Shown in pieces: positions 45,640-57,299 of a stretch of DNA of 64,000 nucleotides (its first letter is position 1; each line of letters begins with the position of its first letter). The stretch spans positions 30,824,620 to 30,888,619 of the forward strand of contig NC_061511.1 of assembly GCF_022539505.1 (NCBI RefSeq). Direction: 5' to 3'. Below the pieces are notes generated by a model. It was not told the origin of the DNA and did no database searches. It worked only from the letters and a program-made list of their open reading frames with translations. Made by a program: the position numbers and the translations under genes. The stretch comes from Lolium rigidum (taxonomy: Eukaryota > Streptophyta > Magnoliopsida > Poales > Poaceae).

Positions 45640-47267
45640 TTTTTATTTGAAACGGAGGCAAAAGCTTTGCCTCATGTACTTATTATGTAGAAATGTCCAT
45701 CTTTGTTCAACACCTCGTCGATGACCAATGTCCGGAGTCACCTCATCACCCATGCGACACAAGGCCAAGCACCCTCGAAGTTGACGAACACTCGAAGTCG
45801 CCGCTCCATCATTCCGATGCTCCATCGCGACCTGCACACGAACCAAGACCACCACCTTCCAGGGCCACCGCCCCGACATACCACCGCTCTCTCTCGAGCT
45901 GCAATGCCGCACGAACCTACCATTCGCAACCCAAGATGCACAGAGCAATCTGCTGCAGATTACGGGCATCGCACCACCTCATCCGGGGCCACCGCCCCGA
46001 CATAATAAACTCTGACATGACCGAGCCGACTGCCCTTCCGCCCACACGTCCAAGGTCGCCACCCAAGCCGTGACAAGCCACATCTCCGCACCATAGAGAT
46101 TTGCCGAACCGCCTTCCGGGGCCACCGTCCCAGCTCTCTGCAACTTGAAACAATTGAGGCACAAAATGTTGAGATGGCCCGGAACAACAAAGCAGCCGCG
46201 ACATCTCAATCAGTTTGTTCGGCAAAGAATGCCGGAAGCAAGTCGCATGGGCAGGCCTCGTCCCCCATCCCGACAGAAAAAGATAAAAAATGTGAATGCA
46301 CAGCAAATGACTGTGTATGATCTGGTTCTGACCTACCTGAGGCCGCCGCCTACACATCCTCCATCCTCGCCGACATGACAACACAACATGGCAAGCAAAG
46401 CAGCAACGCCAAGTGAAGGTCATGCCCTCGAAGACGATGCCTCCAAGAAGGGAAGCGACGAGACCATCGTCGTCGCCCTCTCCGATCGAGGCTAGATCTT
46501 GGGTTTTCACCCGAAGAGCATGACGTCGTGAATGCAAGAGAGGCAAGAGCAGCACGATGATGACTCCAAGAAGGTGAATGACGCCCCGGGGTGTCGCCAT
46601 CGCCGGCACCGACCGGAGTCGGGCTGAGCTTTCACCCGGAGAATGCACCCTCCCAACGAGGCTTCCTTCACCGGCAGGGCAACCGAAGCACGCCATCCCG
46701 CGTGCCATCACCATCGTCCATCGAACCCACCATTTGTGGCAGCTCCCGCTAGCAAGAAGATCTGGCATAGCCCGCACAGACACCCCCGCGTAGCCCCCAG
46801 CAGCCTCCACGCCGCCACCCCTGCAGACATCATAGCCAAGCCATCCCCGACCGGCCGAGAAGTGGCCCATCCCATGCCACGGACCACCGCTGGCACGCAG
46901 GTCAAGCACAATATCTGGCCGCGCCCGATCTGCCGATCCCCAAACAACCCGGACACACAAGACAACTGGCGCCTCCACCCCGCCGAGGGAGAGCACCGTA
47001 GCTTCCCGGGGCTGCCGCCCCAGCTTCCCCGCGCTGAAGAGATGGTCGTCGTCGTCCCAGTCACTCCAAACATACCACCGACGCCACCTCGACAGATCTC
47101 GAGCCCCATGAACCCCCTTTGGAAGCCAGGCCCGACACCACCGCAACAAGGGCCGGTGGCAGCATCAACGATGGAGGAGGGCGGGAAGAGGGCTAGGTGG
47201 TAGCTGAGTGGTCGCCCCGGTGGCGCTCTGGTGCGACACGGGGGTGCGTTGTTGTTTCGTTTTACGG
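45640..47267 (-). mobile_element. Complete 1.63-kb non-autonomous retroposon (LINE-type 3' end)
   Basis: A 14-bp TSD, tacactcctgctat, flanks it at 45,626-45,639 and 47,268-47,281. On the minus strand it ends in GGCAAAGCTTTTGCCTCC, then gtttcaaataaaaaa, i.e. a short hairpin (ggcaaa-gct-tttgcc) followed by an A-rich tail. Similar hairpin-plus-tail 3' ends occur in grass LINEs. The body is GC-rich and carries an open frame of about 410 codons without an early ATG and with no reverse transcriptase, so it is probably not coding. The same junction is present in copy A (1-105). Confidence 0.8.
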
Positions 47268-47759
47268 TACACTCCTGCTATCAAACATACACATGCACCT
47301 TTTATTTTGACGGTGAAGGTAGAGATTCCATTACTCGGTGCGGCCGGAGGTCATCAACACAAACACAAGAACTTTGTTATATAGTTTTTCTAATTAACAC
47401 ATGAAAATCCGACAACCCGTACGCCTTAGGTACTTGTCGTGTACTACATATATACATTGTGATTTTGTAATGTAGTCTCCATGTATAATAACCTTCTCAC
47501 TCGGCGTACTATATATTTCGACCCCTACTAGGGCGACAAGGGAGGGTCTCGTGGCTGCTAGTGCAAGGAGGAGGAACTCGGTGGGCAAGAGACCATGACT
47601 TGTGAGTATAACATTTGAATAGAATTTCTAAGTGTATTTTCAACTTCTTTGGACTACAATCACGCTCCCACAAGACCTCCCCATCAACGAGATCAACATA
47701 GTGTGGACTTTCCATCTCGAGAGACTAGGTCACAACTCCTCCTGGTCCTTCCCCAAACT

Positions 47760-48823
47760 GAAAGAACTAGGGTTGAGGGAAACCCGTGCACACCGATAGA
47801 AGAACACATATGCAGCGTAATCCACATAACCATCCCGCACGATACCTCTCCAGGAAGCCTTGGGATCCCCCGTCGTCTCTCACCGATGTTGTTGGAATCG
47901 GGCCGGATTTGAACTACGTGTCCACTTTTGATCGCCCCTGATTTACTAGAAAAATATTTAATATCTCCGAAACATGTAATTTTATGTGGCCATCTTTTTC
48001 GGTTCCGCTCGTCTCCTAATAGGAGCACCGCCACGCTCGACGCGATGAAACTTGACGTCCTTTGCATCCCATTTTGAGCACAACTAATTAAAAAAAATAA
48101 ACATGAGACCTTCGTGAGGCATCATTTTATGTGACCAAATTGCGAGAAAAAAATTCAAATTAGGAATACGGCAGGTATTCCAAAAAAAAATCACGAAATG
48201 AGCTATCACCTACGAATTTCTATCACCCACAAAAAACCCCTTTCCCATTTTTCAAGTGCCGCAACAGGTTTTTTTGTGAGAGGGTATAGGGGGCGCGAAA
48301 TAGGGTTGAGGGAAACCCGTGCACAACTATAGAAGAACACCTACGCAACGCGGTCCACACACCGACGTGCATGCTACCTCTCCGGAAAGCCGTAGGATGC
48401 CCCTCCGTCTCCCGCTGATGTCGTAGGAATCGGGCCGGATTTGAGCTACGCACCCACTTTTCCCTGCCCCTTGATTTTTTGGAATTATTTTAGCTCCGAA
48501 ACGTGTCAATTTATGTGCCCATCTTTTTCAATTTCACGTGTCTCCCAATAGGAGCACCGCCACGCTCGACGCGGCAAAATGGGATGTACTGTGCGTCCCA
48601 TTTTTATCACAACTAATTAAAAAAATAGAAAAATGTGACACCTTCACGAGGCGTTATTTTTCATAATCCAGTTGTGGGGAAAAAATCAAAATTGCAGTAC
48701 GACAATTATTCTAGAAAAACATTCATGAAATGAGATATCACCTATGGAGTTATATGCATAGTTTACCGAAACAAGGCAATACCGTGCACATGCGTGAGCC
48801 CTGGGAGGGGAATAAATGTTGTC
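47760..48823. repeat. ~640-bp satellite remnant, copy B
   Basis: About one and a half units matching copy A. It lacks the part equivalent to about 1,058-1,797 and a further small segment near 48,755. It ends abruptly at aataaatgttgt, where CACTA-like sequence begins. Confidence 0.8.
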
Positions 48824-49660
48824 ACGACATCACATCTACGCTGAGGGCTGCCGTCAGCATAGGATCGCCCCTTTTTTCTTTCTTTTTCCCGCCCAATTTC
48901 TCCCACCACGTGACGTCACCGCGCCGCAATACGCCGACGGCCACCCTCGGCATAGCCTCCCTTCACCCCCCCTTTTTTTCTTCTTCCTCCCCGATTTCTC
49001 CTACCAAACTTTACCCCCCGTTCTCTCCCGGCATGTTTCCCGCCGTTTTTCTCCCGCCATGTTTTCCCGCCGTTTCAGCCCCTCGCCTCCCTACATATCC
49101 ATGTCTTGTGGAGTTCTCCTCAAACATAACACCACCAGCAACACTTCTCCTCCAACACCACCACAGAATCCTCTCAGCTCCGCTACCGTTGAGATTGCTC
49201 CTCGTCGCCGTAGCAACACTGGTTTCATCAGCGTTCGCTTCTGGCCTGGGGCCATTTCGCGGCTAAAATCACCGCCGCTGGAGTGCGTACATGGCTCAGC
49301 ACCTTCTAAACCAAGGAGGATGCTAGCCGCACATATGACGCTGCGGCATGGAGGTTTCATCGGCTGCGCCATCAAATGAACTTCCCGGAGGTAAGGTCTC
49401 TGACGGAAGCCGAGAGTCTTGCTCCTCAGCTGATACTTTGCGCAGAGGGGCGCGGCGCTACCATCATGGGCAGCGGTGGATTACGATCGCCCAGGCGGAC
49501 GAGCAATTCATGGCGCAGAGACCATCCCGAAGACGTGGAAGCCATAAGAAGCAGGCGGAGAGGAGAGAGAAGAGGGCGGGAAAGCGATAGGGGAGGGCCG
49601 AAATGAAACATGTATAAGATTTATCTAAATTAAAACTTTGTACAAAACCCGTATGACTCA
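48824..49660. mobile_element. CACTA-like remnant with captured AP2/ERF-like sequence
   Basis: Begins with ctgagggctgccgtcagcat and cgccgacggccaccctcggc, inverted motifs of the gccgacggc..cctcggcat type seen in subterminal regions of some grass CACTA elements. No clear TIR was found. The right part carries the AP2/ERF-like relic. It sits exactly between a direct and an inverted piece of the ~640-bp satellite. Confidence 0.5.
49160..49600 (+). pseudogene. AP2/ERF-like domain relic
   Basis: The plus strand first reads SNTGFISVRFWPG. After a frameshift near 49,255 it reads AAKITAAGVRTWLSTF, a stop, TKEDASRTYDAAAWRFHRL, then RHQMNFPEVRSLTEAESLAP. This follows the AP2/ERF DNA-binding fold (G-V-R, W-L-G-T-F, A-A-x-A-Y-D-x-A-A). 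AP2-like sequences of this kind are common in Triticeae mobile DNA. The frameshift and the stop show it is not functional. Confidence 0.7.
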
Positions 49661-49679
49661 TAAAATAGTGCTAAATATC

Positions 49680-50290
49680 GAGCTATCAACATGCTTCACA
49701 AAAAACCCGTTTTGGCACTCGAAAATGGAAAACAAGTGTTCTCTGGCCACGATGGTAAAACCCTGCACACAACATTGATTCCCGTCCTAGGGCACAAACA
49801 TGTGCGCAATATGTACTTGTTCCGGCAAACTATGCATGCTTGTTGGGCGTAACCTAGTCCGTTTGAGTTAAAAGCCATAGAACTTCATAGGTGATAGCTC
49901 ATTTCGCGAATGTTTTTTAGGAATAATTGTCGTATTCAAAGTTTGAATTTTTTTCTCGTAACTGGGTCACATAAAATGATTTCTCGCCCTGGTCTCAAAT
50001 TTTTATGATTGTTCTGAATTAGTTGTGCTCAAAATGGGACCCATCGGACGTCCCGTTTTCCCGCGACGAGCGCGGCTGTGCACTTACTCGGAAACACGCG
50101 AGGCTGAAAAAGGTCGGCACATAAAATGACATGTTCCAGACTTAAAAATGATTTGTCCAAAAAATCAGGAGCAAGGAAAAGTTGACGCGTGGTTCAAATC
50201 CGGAGCGATTCCAACGGAACTGACGGGAGACGGCGGAGGATCCTATGGATTCCCGGAGTGCTAGCGCGTGAAGCCGGTGTGTGGAACACG
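49680..50290 (-). repeat. ~640-bp satellite unit, inverted orientation
   Basis: Reverse complement of the satellite in 580-7,690: it contains agttgtgctcaaaatgggac, ggttcaaatccggagcgatt and the gaacacgttgtgtaggtg end. It lies on the far side of the AP2/CACTA-like remnant, so this piece was inverted. Confidence 0.85.
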
Positions 50291-50299
50291 TTGTGTAGG

Positions 50300-50730
50300 T
50301 GTGGCCGGTGCACCTCTTCTTCCTCCTCTCCCTTTTCCTTCTGAGACATTGATAAGTTTGCATCTTTTCCGTTCAAGGGCATCTTATTTGTTTCATGCAC
50401 CTTCTCATGCATGTATACTCCTTTACCATGCTAGCTTGCACGAGATCCCATGTGATGGTTTTCACAACCTATCGCACTAGGTGGATACAAGCCCTGTGAC
50501 CCCAACTGGTGGTACAAGCATGCCTCCACCAGCCAATCCTGATCTTCACAGCCTATAAGGCGGCAACTCTGTCAGTTCTCATGCTCTTCTCTTTCTCTTG
50601 CTTGTATAAATTACGGCTAGCACAATCTTTAACCGTATTGCCCCAATGGTACCCAAAACTACTCTATTTTGTGCTTATTACCTTAACTTGTAAATGTGTT
50701 GCCTTATGAGAATCATGTGTGAGTTATGCT
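50300..50730. other. Unassigned sequence, copy B-specific
   Basis: No counterpart in copy A. It contains short ORFs only. The start is pyrimidine-rich. Nothing recognised. Confidence 0.5.
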
Positions 50731-51440
50731 TGTCAAAATAATCTTCTATTTTTTTGCGGTAAACCTTATGCCTTGAATGTTTTCGAATTTGTAGGATTTA
50801 CCGAGTTGATGTCGACTTGCATAGAGGATGGCCTACTTGATGTGGAGTTGCATGTGTTATGGTGGATGCATGCTCCTACTTGATGGCGGAGTCATGTTGC
50901 ACATCCGTTGATGGCAAAGAAATTGTAGCAAACTATCCATGTGTTTGTAATGGATTTGTAATCGTTTATTTCTGATTGCGATGTTTGTAACTTATGTACC
51001 TGAACTTGCGACCTTACATACATTGAGTTTTTTTTTGTGAATTTAAGGATATAAACTTGTACACCGGTACATATATATGTGTTTGTTGCAAGAAATAAAA
51101 AGAAAACAACAATAATTTTGCTTTTTATGGCCTTATTGCCGAGTATCCCAGCAGCTGACACACGACAAAGACCTCAGTCCAGAGTTTCCTAGGCCTAGGC
51201 ACTCGGCGATGTATCAACATGGCCTGTTGCACCTTCGATTGTCCCAGCCCAAGGCATTCGGCGGAGAGATAGGCTTTGCCGAGTACCCGCAACAACTAGC
51301 ACTGTGCGAAGCTCTGCGTCGACGTGGCCCCAGTCTCCTCTTCAACCTGTGTCTCCGCATCTGGCACTCAGCGAAGAAGGAGCGACGTGGAATCACACAG
51401 GAGCTCCTGGCTTTTGTCGTGTGACGGGAGTTAATCTCGG
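50731..51440. mobile_element. CACTA-like terminal fragment with GCCGAG motifs
   Basis: Carries ttgccgagtatcc (51,137), ggcactcggcgatg (51,196), ggcattcggcgg (51,252), tttgccgagtacc (51,277), ggcactcagcgaag (51,362) and tctcggcaatgtcc (51,434). Inverted gccgag(t) motifs are typical of subterminal regions of grass CACTA elements. No intact TIR was located. Confidence 0.5.
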
Positions 51441-51770
51441 CAATGTCCATTGCCATGGACTAGGGTTTTTAGGAAAAAGGTGAAACGAGTATTGGATGCC
51501 CTCCCTGATGGCTCCTCCTAGCCTTTATATAGTAGGCTACGTCCCGGAGGCCAACTCGGGCTGGTTATACAATGTCGGTTTACTTCCCTATTTTATCTAG
51601 TTCTTGGGCTGCTTATTTAAGTACTGTAGCAAATTAAACTTGGGAAGCTACCATAGGAGTTGTGATTTTGGAGCCGGGCGAGCGGGAAATTTGGGCAAAT
51701 GTGAACAGCGACAGCCTAATCCTCCTCTGACCCTAACCAATAAGTTGAATAGAATCTCAAAAAAACAATA

Positions 51771-51872
51771 CTCCCTCCGATTCATATTAATTGACTTCAA
51801 TATGGATGTATCTAGACACATTTTAGTTCTAGATACATCCATATTAGAGTCAATTAATATGAACCGGAGGAA
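51771..51872. mobile_element. Stowaway MITE, about 102 bp
   Basis: Starts CTCCCTCCGATTCATATTAA and ends in the inverted ...TTAATATGAACCGGAGGAA. TA lies on both sides (51,769-51,770; 51,873-51,874). The interior has the inverted gatgtatctag / ctagatacatc pair, so it folds almost end to end. Confidence 0.88.
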
Positions 51873-51949
51873 TATCAGCTTTGGAGTCAATGTGTTTTTT
51901 GGATGATTTTGGGCTAAGCATGATTTTGGGCCAAAATCACGGACGGAAA

Positions 51950-54370
51950 TTTTGGCCAGCGACACCTTCTCCGTGACTTACTCCCTCCAACTCAACTCAA
52001 CTCCTCGATCTCCTCCGACACCTCTCAATCTCGCCGGCTATCCACACCACCGGCGGCTCCTCTAGCGCGCCCAGATCGCCAGATAGACGCTGCCCCCGCC
52101 CCCGCCCCGGCTCCGGCGCTCCATTCTCGCCACCGTACGGCGTTGCTCCGGCACCGTGCCTCCTGCAGAATCCCTCGCCGACGCGCCTCCAATCGAGCCT
52201 GAAACCTCGCCGCCGCGAGCCCTAGTTCGCCGGTCGGCCGGCGTCGTGGACTGCGCGGGCCAGGCCACGCGCGGCACCTACTCCATTCTCTTCCGCGTCC
52301 TCGACCTCGCGTCGCCGCTCCGTCCCGCGGCTCCCTTCACCGCCGGGCCCTCGCGCCCGTCCAGCACCGGAACGTCGACCACCGCAGGCGCTTCTCGAGG
52401 TATCAGCAGTGCCCAAACCCGCAACAACCAATCCTCTTCTCCCCAATTCTGAAAAAAATAGTACTATCTTTTTTGTGCAGGCCGCCGCGCGCCAACCACG
52501 GAGGTATCAGCTAATGGCCGCCGCGCGCCGTCCGCGCGGGATGCACTGGTGGCACGACGCAGGTGAGACCAATTCTTCAATCTCCTGCAATCGGAAGTAG
52601 CTGTAGCGTTTTTTACGACTCACGAGAGCTTGGCCATTGGTTATGGTTCCACACAGAATATGCATGTTTATTAGGCAAGATCAGATTGTGTAGAATGAAT
52701 CTACTCATGATCATTTTCATGCATAATGTAATCTCCTGCTTTTATAGCTTGCTGACCATTTCATTTTTTGTGGTTGGGTGTCGTCTCACTGTCTCCACGT
52801 CGCCCATAACGCCAACATGCACCCGACCTGCTGCTTCGGGACCGGCAGGGGAGCTGATGCTCTAACTGGCACCACTCCAGGGACATCTACAGGGCCGGCG
52901 AAGGCAGCTCCAGCCTCTGATCCAGGGTCGGTCAGGTGTGCCTTGTCCGCACTGACAAGACGGCGACGCGCAGGTAGTACACAACTCATGCCCAAGGTCG
53001 AATAGTAGCTCCTTTCTCTGTTCTTGTTTGGGAGCTGTTGTTTACAAGGAATTGAACCCATTGAAAGTAATGCATCCATTTAACTTGGTCTCTGCTAATC
53101 TGATTTGTTACAAGATCCAGTTATATGGATTGATTATGCAAGTGGTCGGCAGGTTGATACTCTCACTTGAGGTAATATTAGTTGTGGTGGCAAATTTGCT
53201 GCGTTTTGTATCACCACGCCTATGAAGTTTTCACTCCCTGTTGGCCACTCAATTTTATTGATAAACCTCAGTAGCATGTACACTGTATGGAAAATGTGCT
53301 CACAAAATTAAATGAGCCAAACAGCAGGTTCACAGTGAAGTTGAGTTGCCCCCTGGATATGTGCTGCTACTAACATCATAATGGAATGTGGAATCACCAA
53401 ATGATGGCCTATTAATTGCTGAACTTGTTGGCCTAGTAATTGTTGGTAGTAGCACTAGTTGGTGATGATCTGTAATTGATCAAAGTGGGTTTGTGATCAC
53501 AATGACGGCTTGATGATTAAATCTGGTTGATGGATTCATGTGATGATGATTCTTGCACGATTGCGTCATCTCGTCAGATGTTATAATAATCAAGCTAGTA
53601 ATGTGTTGTTCCAGGATTTGATGGCATGAACTTTTCTTGCCATGCATCTACTTTGGGTTGTCATTCATTGTTGAGCTGTGTTGAGTTCCTCTCTAGTTTG
53701 TTTAAGATGTTTGATGGAGTGTCTGTTTGGTTAGACTCGTGAGTTTCTTATTGCTGAATGAGAAGGCAACAACCTTAGCATGCATGTTCACTCATGCACA
53801 TACAAAAACTTGCTGTTATTTTTGTATGCCTTGTTTTCTGGTTACATTTGGAGCTGACCATCCATGTAGTATCATGGTTGTTATCGATTTGCCTAATTAT
53901 TGGTCTCATATAGTATGATTAGTCAATTTTATTTTATTTAGATTCTTATTACCTACTGAAGCAAATAGTCCATAATCACATATATATTTATTTCGGGAAA
54001 TCACACATGCTCTGTTTCTGTTTTGTAGTCATTTCCCTTTGTCCTCGTTGTGGTCGATCGGCGATGGGCCATGGGAGGACGATTTGATGTGCATCCACAA
54101 CAATTGATACCGATTCAATAATTTCCAGGTATGTAGCCACACCAATACATGTAAATATTTTTTTTTCTACAAAAGGATATATGCTAATGCCATATGCTAA
54201 ACTAACCCTGTCTCCACATCATGCTGCTCCTTAACTGCAGTTTGTGGATTTTATCAAGATAAACTTGACAGAAATGTCCCAGGCCGAGAAGGAGTGATTC
54301 ATACTCGAAGCACTGAAGAAGATCCCGGCACAGTACGCGGTGATAATCAACCAGCATATCAGATAATAGC
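51950..54370 (+). other. Candidate gene or gene relic, plus strand
   Basis: A GC-rich block at 52,020-52,400 lacks stops in the frame reading PPIEPETSPPRALVRRSAGV and TYSILFRVLDLASPLRP, and meets gtatcagc, a possible donor. A second block (52,481-52,561) lies between ttgtgcag and gtgagacc. A third at 52,790-52,975 ends at gtagtaca. Short pieces near 54,060 and 54,241 could be further exons (EALKKIPAQYAVIINQ), but they contain stops. No domain was recognised and frames do not join cleanly, so it may be a relic. Confidence 0.3.
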
Positions 54371-54699
54371 AAGCAATATTTAGAGATATTACTGAAGGGT
54401 CTGTTCGTTCTGGAGTTTGGTTACTTTTTTTTTTCCTTTGCCTTTGTTTTGGCTTCCTGTTTCAGTAGAACAATGATTAGTAAGTGATTTCTGGTTCAGG
54501 CCCGACATTGTTGGTTCCGATAATCGAAGCTGCAATGGGAATAGTTGAAGACTTCCTGTGGGCAGGCGATGGCTTTCAATATTTTTCAGCTGCAATGGTA
54601 ATCTTCCTGAATTTTTGTACTCCGCACTACTAATTTCCGTAGCTGTGTTTCTCATGTAATCAACCCCAGCTCCCAAGATGTTCGTGCGCTCATTTTCCA

Positions 54700-55735
54700 A
54701 GAGAACTACATAAGAGGAAAGGACTGATCAGGCCCTCATACATGCCAGGTAAATCATACTGGTAATATCACAGTTGAAGGTTTAGTAGATTCTTAACACA
54801 AATCGTTCCTAAGACTTGTCTAGTTTATGCAGTACCACAAATTGTTTTATTTAGATTCTTATTACCTAGTGAAGCAAGTAGTTCATAATCATACACTCTG
54901 GAATATTACATCCGTTGTGCTTCATTGCAGTTGTTTCCCTCTATCCATTGTCCTTGTCTGAGTCGGTGACGGGCCATGGGACGAAGATCTGATGCACATA
55001 CATAGGGCTGGGTGTTGCAAGTTCAGAACCTGGGCATACATAGTGTGTGTGCTATGTATCTGTCCCAAGTTCAGAACCTGGACGACAATAACATGTATGC
55101 ATAAAATACGTGTATGCGTGGGTCGAAGATGATTCATTCATGTTTTTTCTCGAGCTCGATCGGTGCCTGTGTTCGTTTTCATTTTACTGGTGTTTTTAAA
55201 GTGCAGAAAGGTTATTTATCTTTTTGTGTCGTGAACATGTTGAATGCTTGTAAAGAAAGAGCTTTTTTTCTGATGTTGATTTGAATATTTGGTTATATTT
55301 TGCACTCCTTGCGTTTTTACCGGTGCTAGAGCAATTCAATTGTTTTGCTAGTTGGGAGACGTTGGTCACGAATTTTGATTCCTATAAATGGACATGGACA
55401 AATATTTTTCAAATTATTTCGTCATCTCCTTGTACCACAACCCATAGTTGCCAGGTTCGGGTTTGGTGCCGTGTTCCGTGACCCTGGGTCGATCGACCTG
55501 ATTCGCGGGCGCGGACGGGTCACGATACCGTTCGATGTGTGCTCACCCCTCATCAGTACCCAAGATTGTGATGGAAAATCACATGAGAACATACGAGGAA
55601 TCCCGATGGAGATGCCTTTGTCTCAATCTCAAGCAGTTTTCACGCAGGAAGAAGACGATGGGATGAATTCTGGAGTCAACACCGGCCTGGTAGTGGGTTA
55701 GTGGCCTAGTGGGCTGAAGGTGACGGACCAGATTT
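54700..55735. other. Unassigned sequence
   Basis: Contains repeats of caagttcagaacctgg (near 55,017 and 55,066) and a plus-strand ORF of 118 codons at 55,345-55,701 with no known motif. No support for a gene beyond ORF length. Confidence 0.4.
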
Positions 55736-55775
55736 TTATTTGCACACTTCAGACAAAAAAAAAACTCTATTTATG

Positions 55776-56245
55776 AAGCAAGTGTCATGAACAATGTAAC
55801 ATATGTATTTTCAGTTATAATGTTTTTTTAATTGAAGCGAACTTTTTTTTTGTTTGCAAGAAGCAATGTACAATGACATTGGAATCATAGTGCGCTTGAT
55901 ATAGAAGCACACTATATCGATATTTTGTTGCTGAAGCAAATGCAGTTCCCATGGAAGAAAATTGTTAGCACGAAAACAAAATTTTGGTGTGTTTGAAGCA
56001 AAATTAAATTTAGTTTTATGGGAAGCAAAGTGGAGTAACATTGGAAGCATCATATAAGGAAGTAAACTATATGATAGTTTTCACAACTGAAGAGAGATAA
56101 AAAAATTGTTTGGACTTGTAGCAAGCTTCAATTGTGTGCGAAGCATATAGTAATTTGTTGTTGTATAAGGAAGGAAGCAAATTATATGATGGTAGTTAAC
56201 ATTGGAAAGAAATTCGCTAGTACGTATATAAGGAAGCAGCTAACA
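55776..56245. repeat. Quasi-periodic GAAGCA-motif tract
   Basis: gaagca or a close form recurs about every 25-80 bp (for example near 55,776, 55,860, 55,906, 55,933, 55,997, 56,021, 56,044, 56,139, 56,171 and 56,233) in otherwise AT-rich sequence without a long ORF. The spacing is irregular. Confidence 0.5.
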
Positions 56246-56249
56246 TCAG

Positions 56250-57299
56250 GGCTAGGGTAGTTAATTAGTTTCCATAAAAAGAGAATTAGTTTCATGGAAA
56301 TCGGCAATATAATTGTGAGAGGTTAGCGGGAGCAATCCACGTCTCCATAAGCTACGAGTAATTACTTTCGTTTTGGAAACTCTCGTGTAGGGTGGGGGCA
56401 AACGTCTTTTTTCACGGAGCCATGACATGGAATCAATCAGACGGCATCTCCTGTACGTGTACGCTAAAAATCGGACAACCCACTGCGGCTAAAACGTCCC
56501 CTTTCAACATCCGCGGTCTCGTGTGGTTGACCGAAGATGATTTGTGTTTCTTGATTAGCGGATTGATCCAGCTGCGGAAATTCTTCCAAGTAAGAATTAA
56601 TTAACGAGGCGAGGCGAGGGACTAGGTCAGCGTTTTCCCAGAAAATTAGCGAGGCCTAGCTAGGTAATGTAGGAGGTTATTACGGAAAGGATTGGGACAA
56701 TGAGATGGACCTGATTGGCTACCAAATACGTAGAAATAATTGGATATGAACGTGATTGGCAACGTAAAATTTGGAAGGAGTGCAAATTTCCGTGCATGCC
56801 ATAGGAAACTGGCAACGCAAAATCATGCCTTTCTCTTTAGTTTCCTACCTATTGAAGTATCGTGCATGTTGGCTGGACTTCTTTAGTTTCCTACCTATGG
56901 TTGTATCTTCTCATTTTCAAGCGAGTCTCTACAGAAATGACCAGTTCCACTTGCTACCCAGCTGCCTCAAGACAGCTCCGTCCATAGCCTCCGTAGTATT
57001 CCTCGTGAGCCTCGTCCAGTCTTCACACCCATCATGTCCACATACAGCCTCCACGGCTCCGCCGGGTGTGTCGACTTTGATTTGTTATCCATGTTTGTAC
57101 CAGTGTGGTGGAGCCACGCCTAGGCCGTGTAGTCGAAGTATGTAGAAAATAACTAGAAATTTATACAAATATATGTATTTGACTACACAATTTTAACATA
57201 ACTACATATGATTGATGTCCTGGCTCTACCAGTGGTTTGTATATATGACTGATACATTTAGGTTTCTTAGGTTTGTAGTGTATTGTATGTTGTGTGGGA
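56250..57299. other. Unassigned sequence
   Basis: Last part of the copy B-specific insert before homology with copy A resumes at about 57,300. A 124-codon plus-strand ORF (56,771-57,145) has no recognised motif and is probably chance. Confidence 0.45.

Noticed and set aside
45917..47149. 410-codon open frame on the minus strand
   Set aside because: It lies inside a GC-rich retroposon, opens with a non-ATG codon, shows no domain and has low-complexity Gly/Arg/Trp-rich composition. It is treated as chance.
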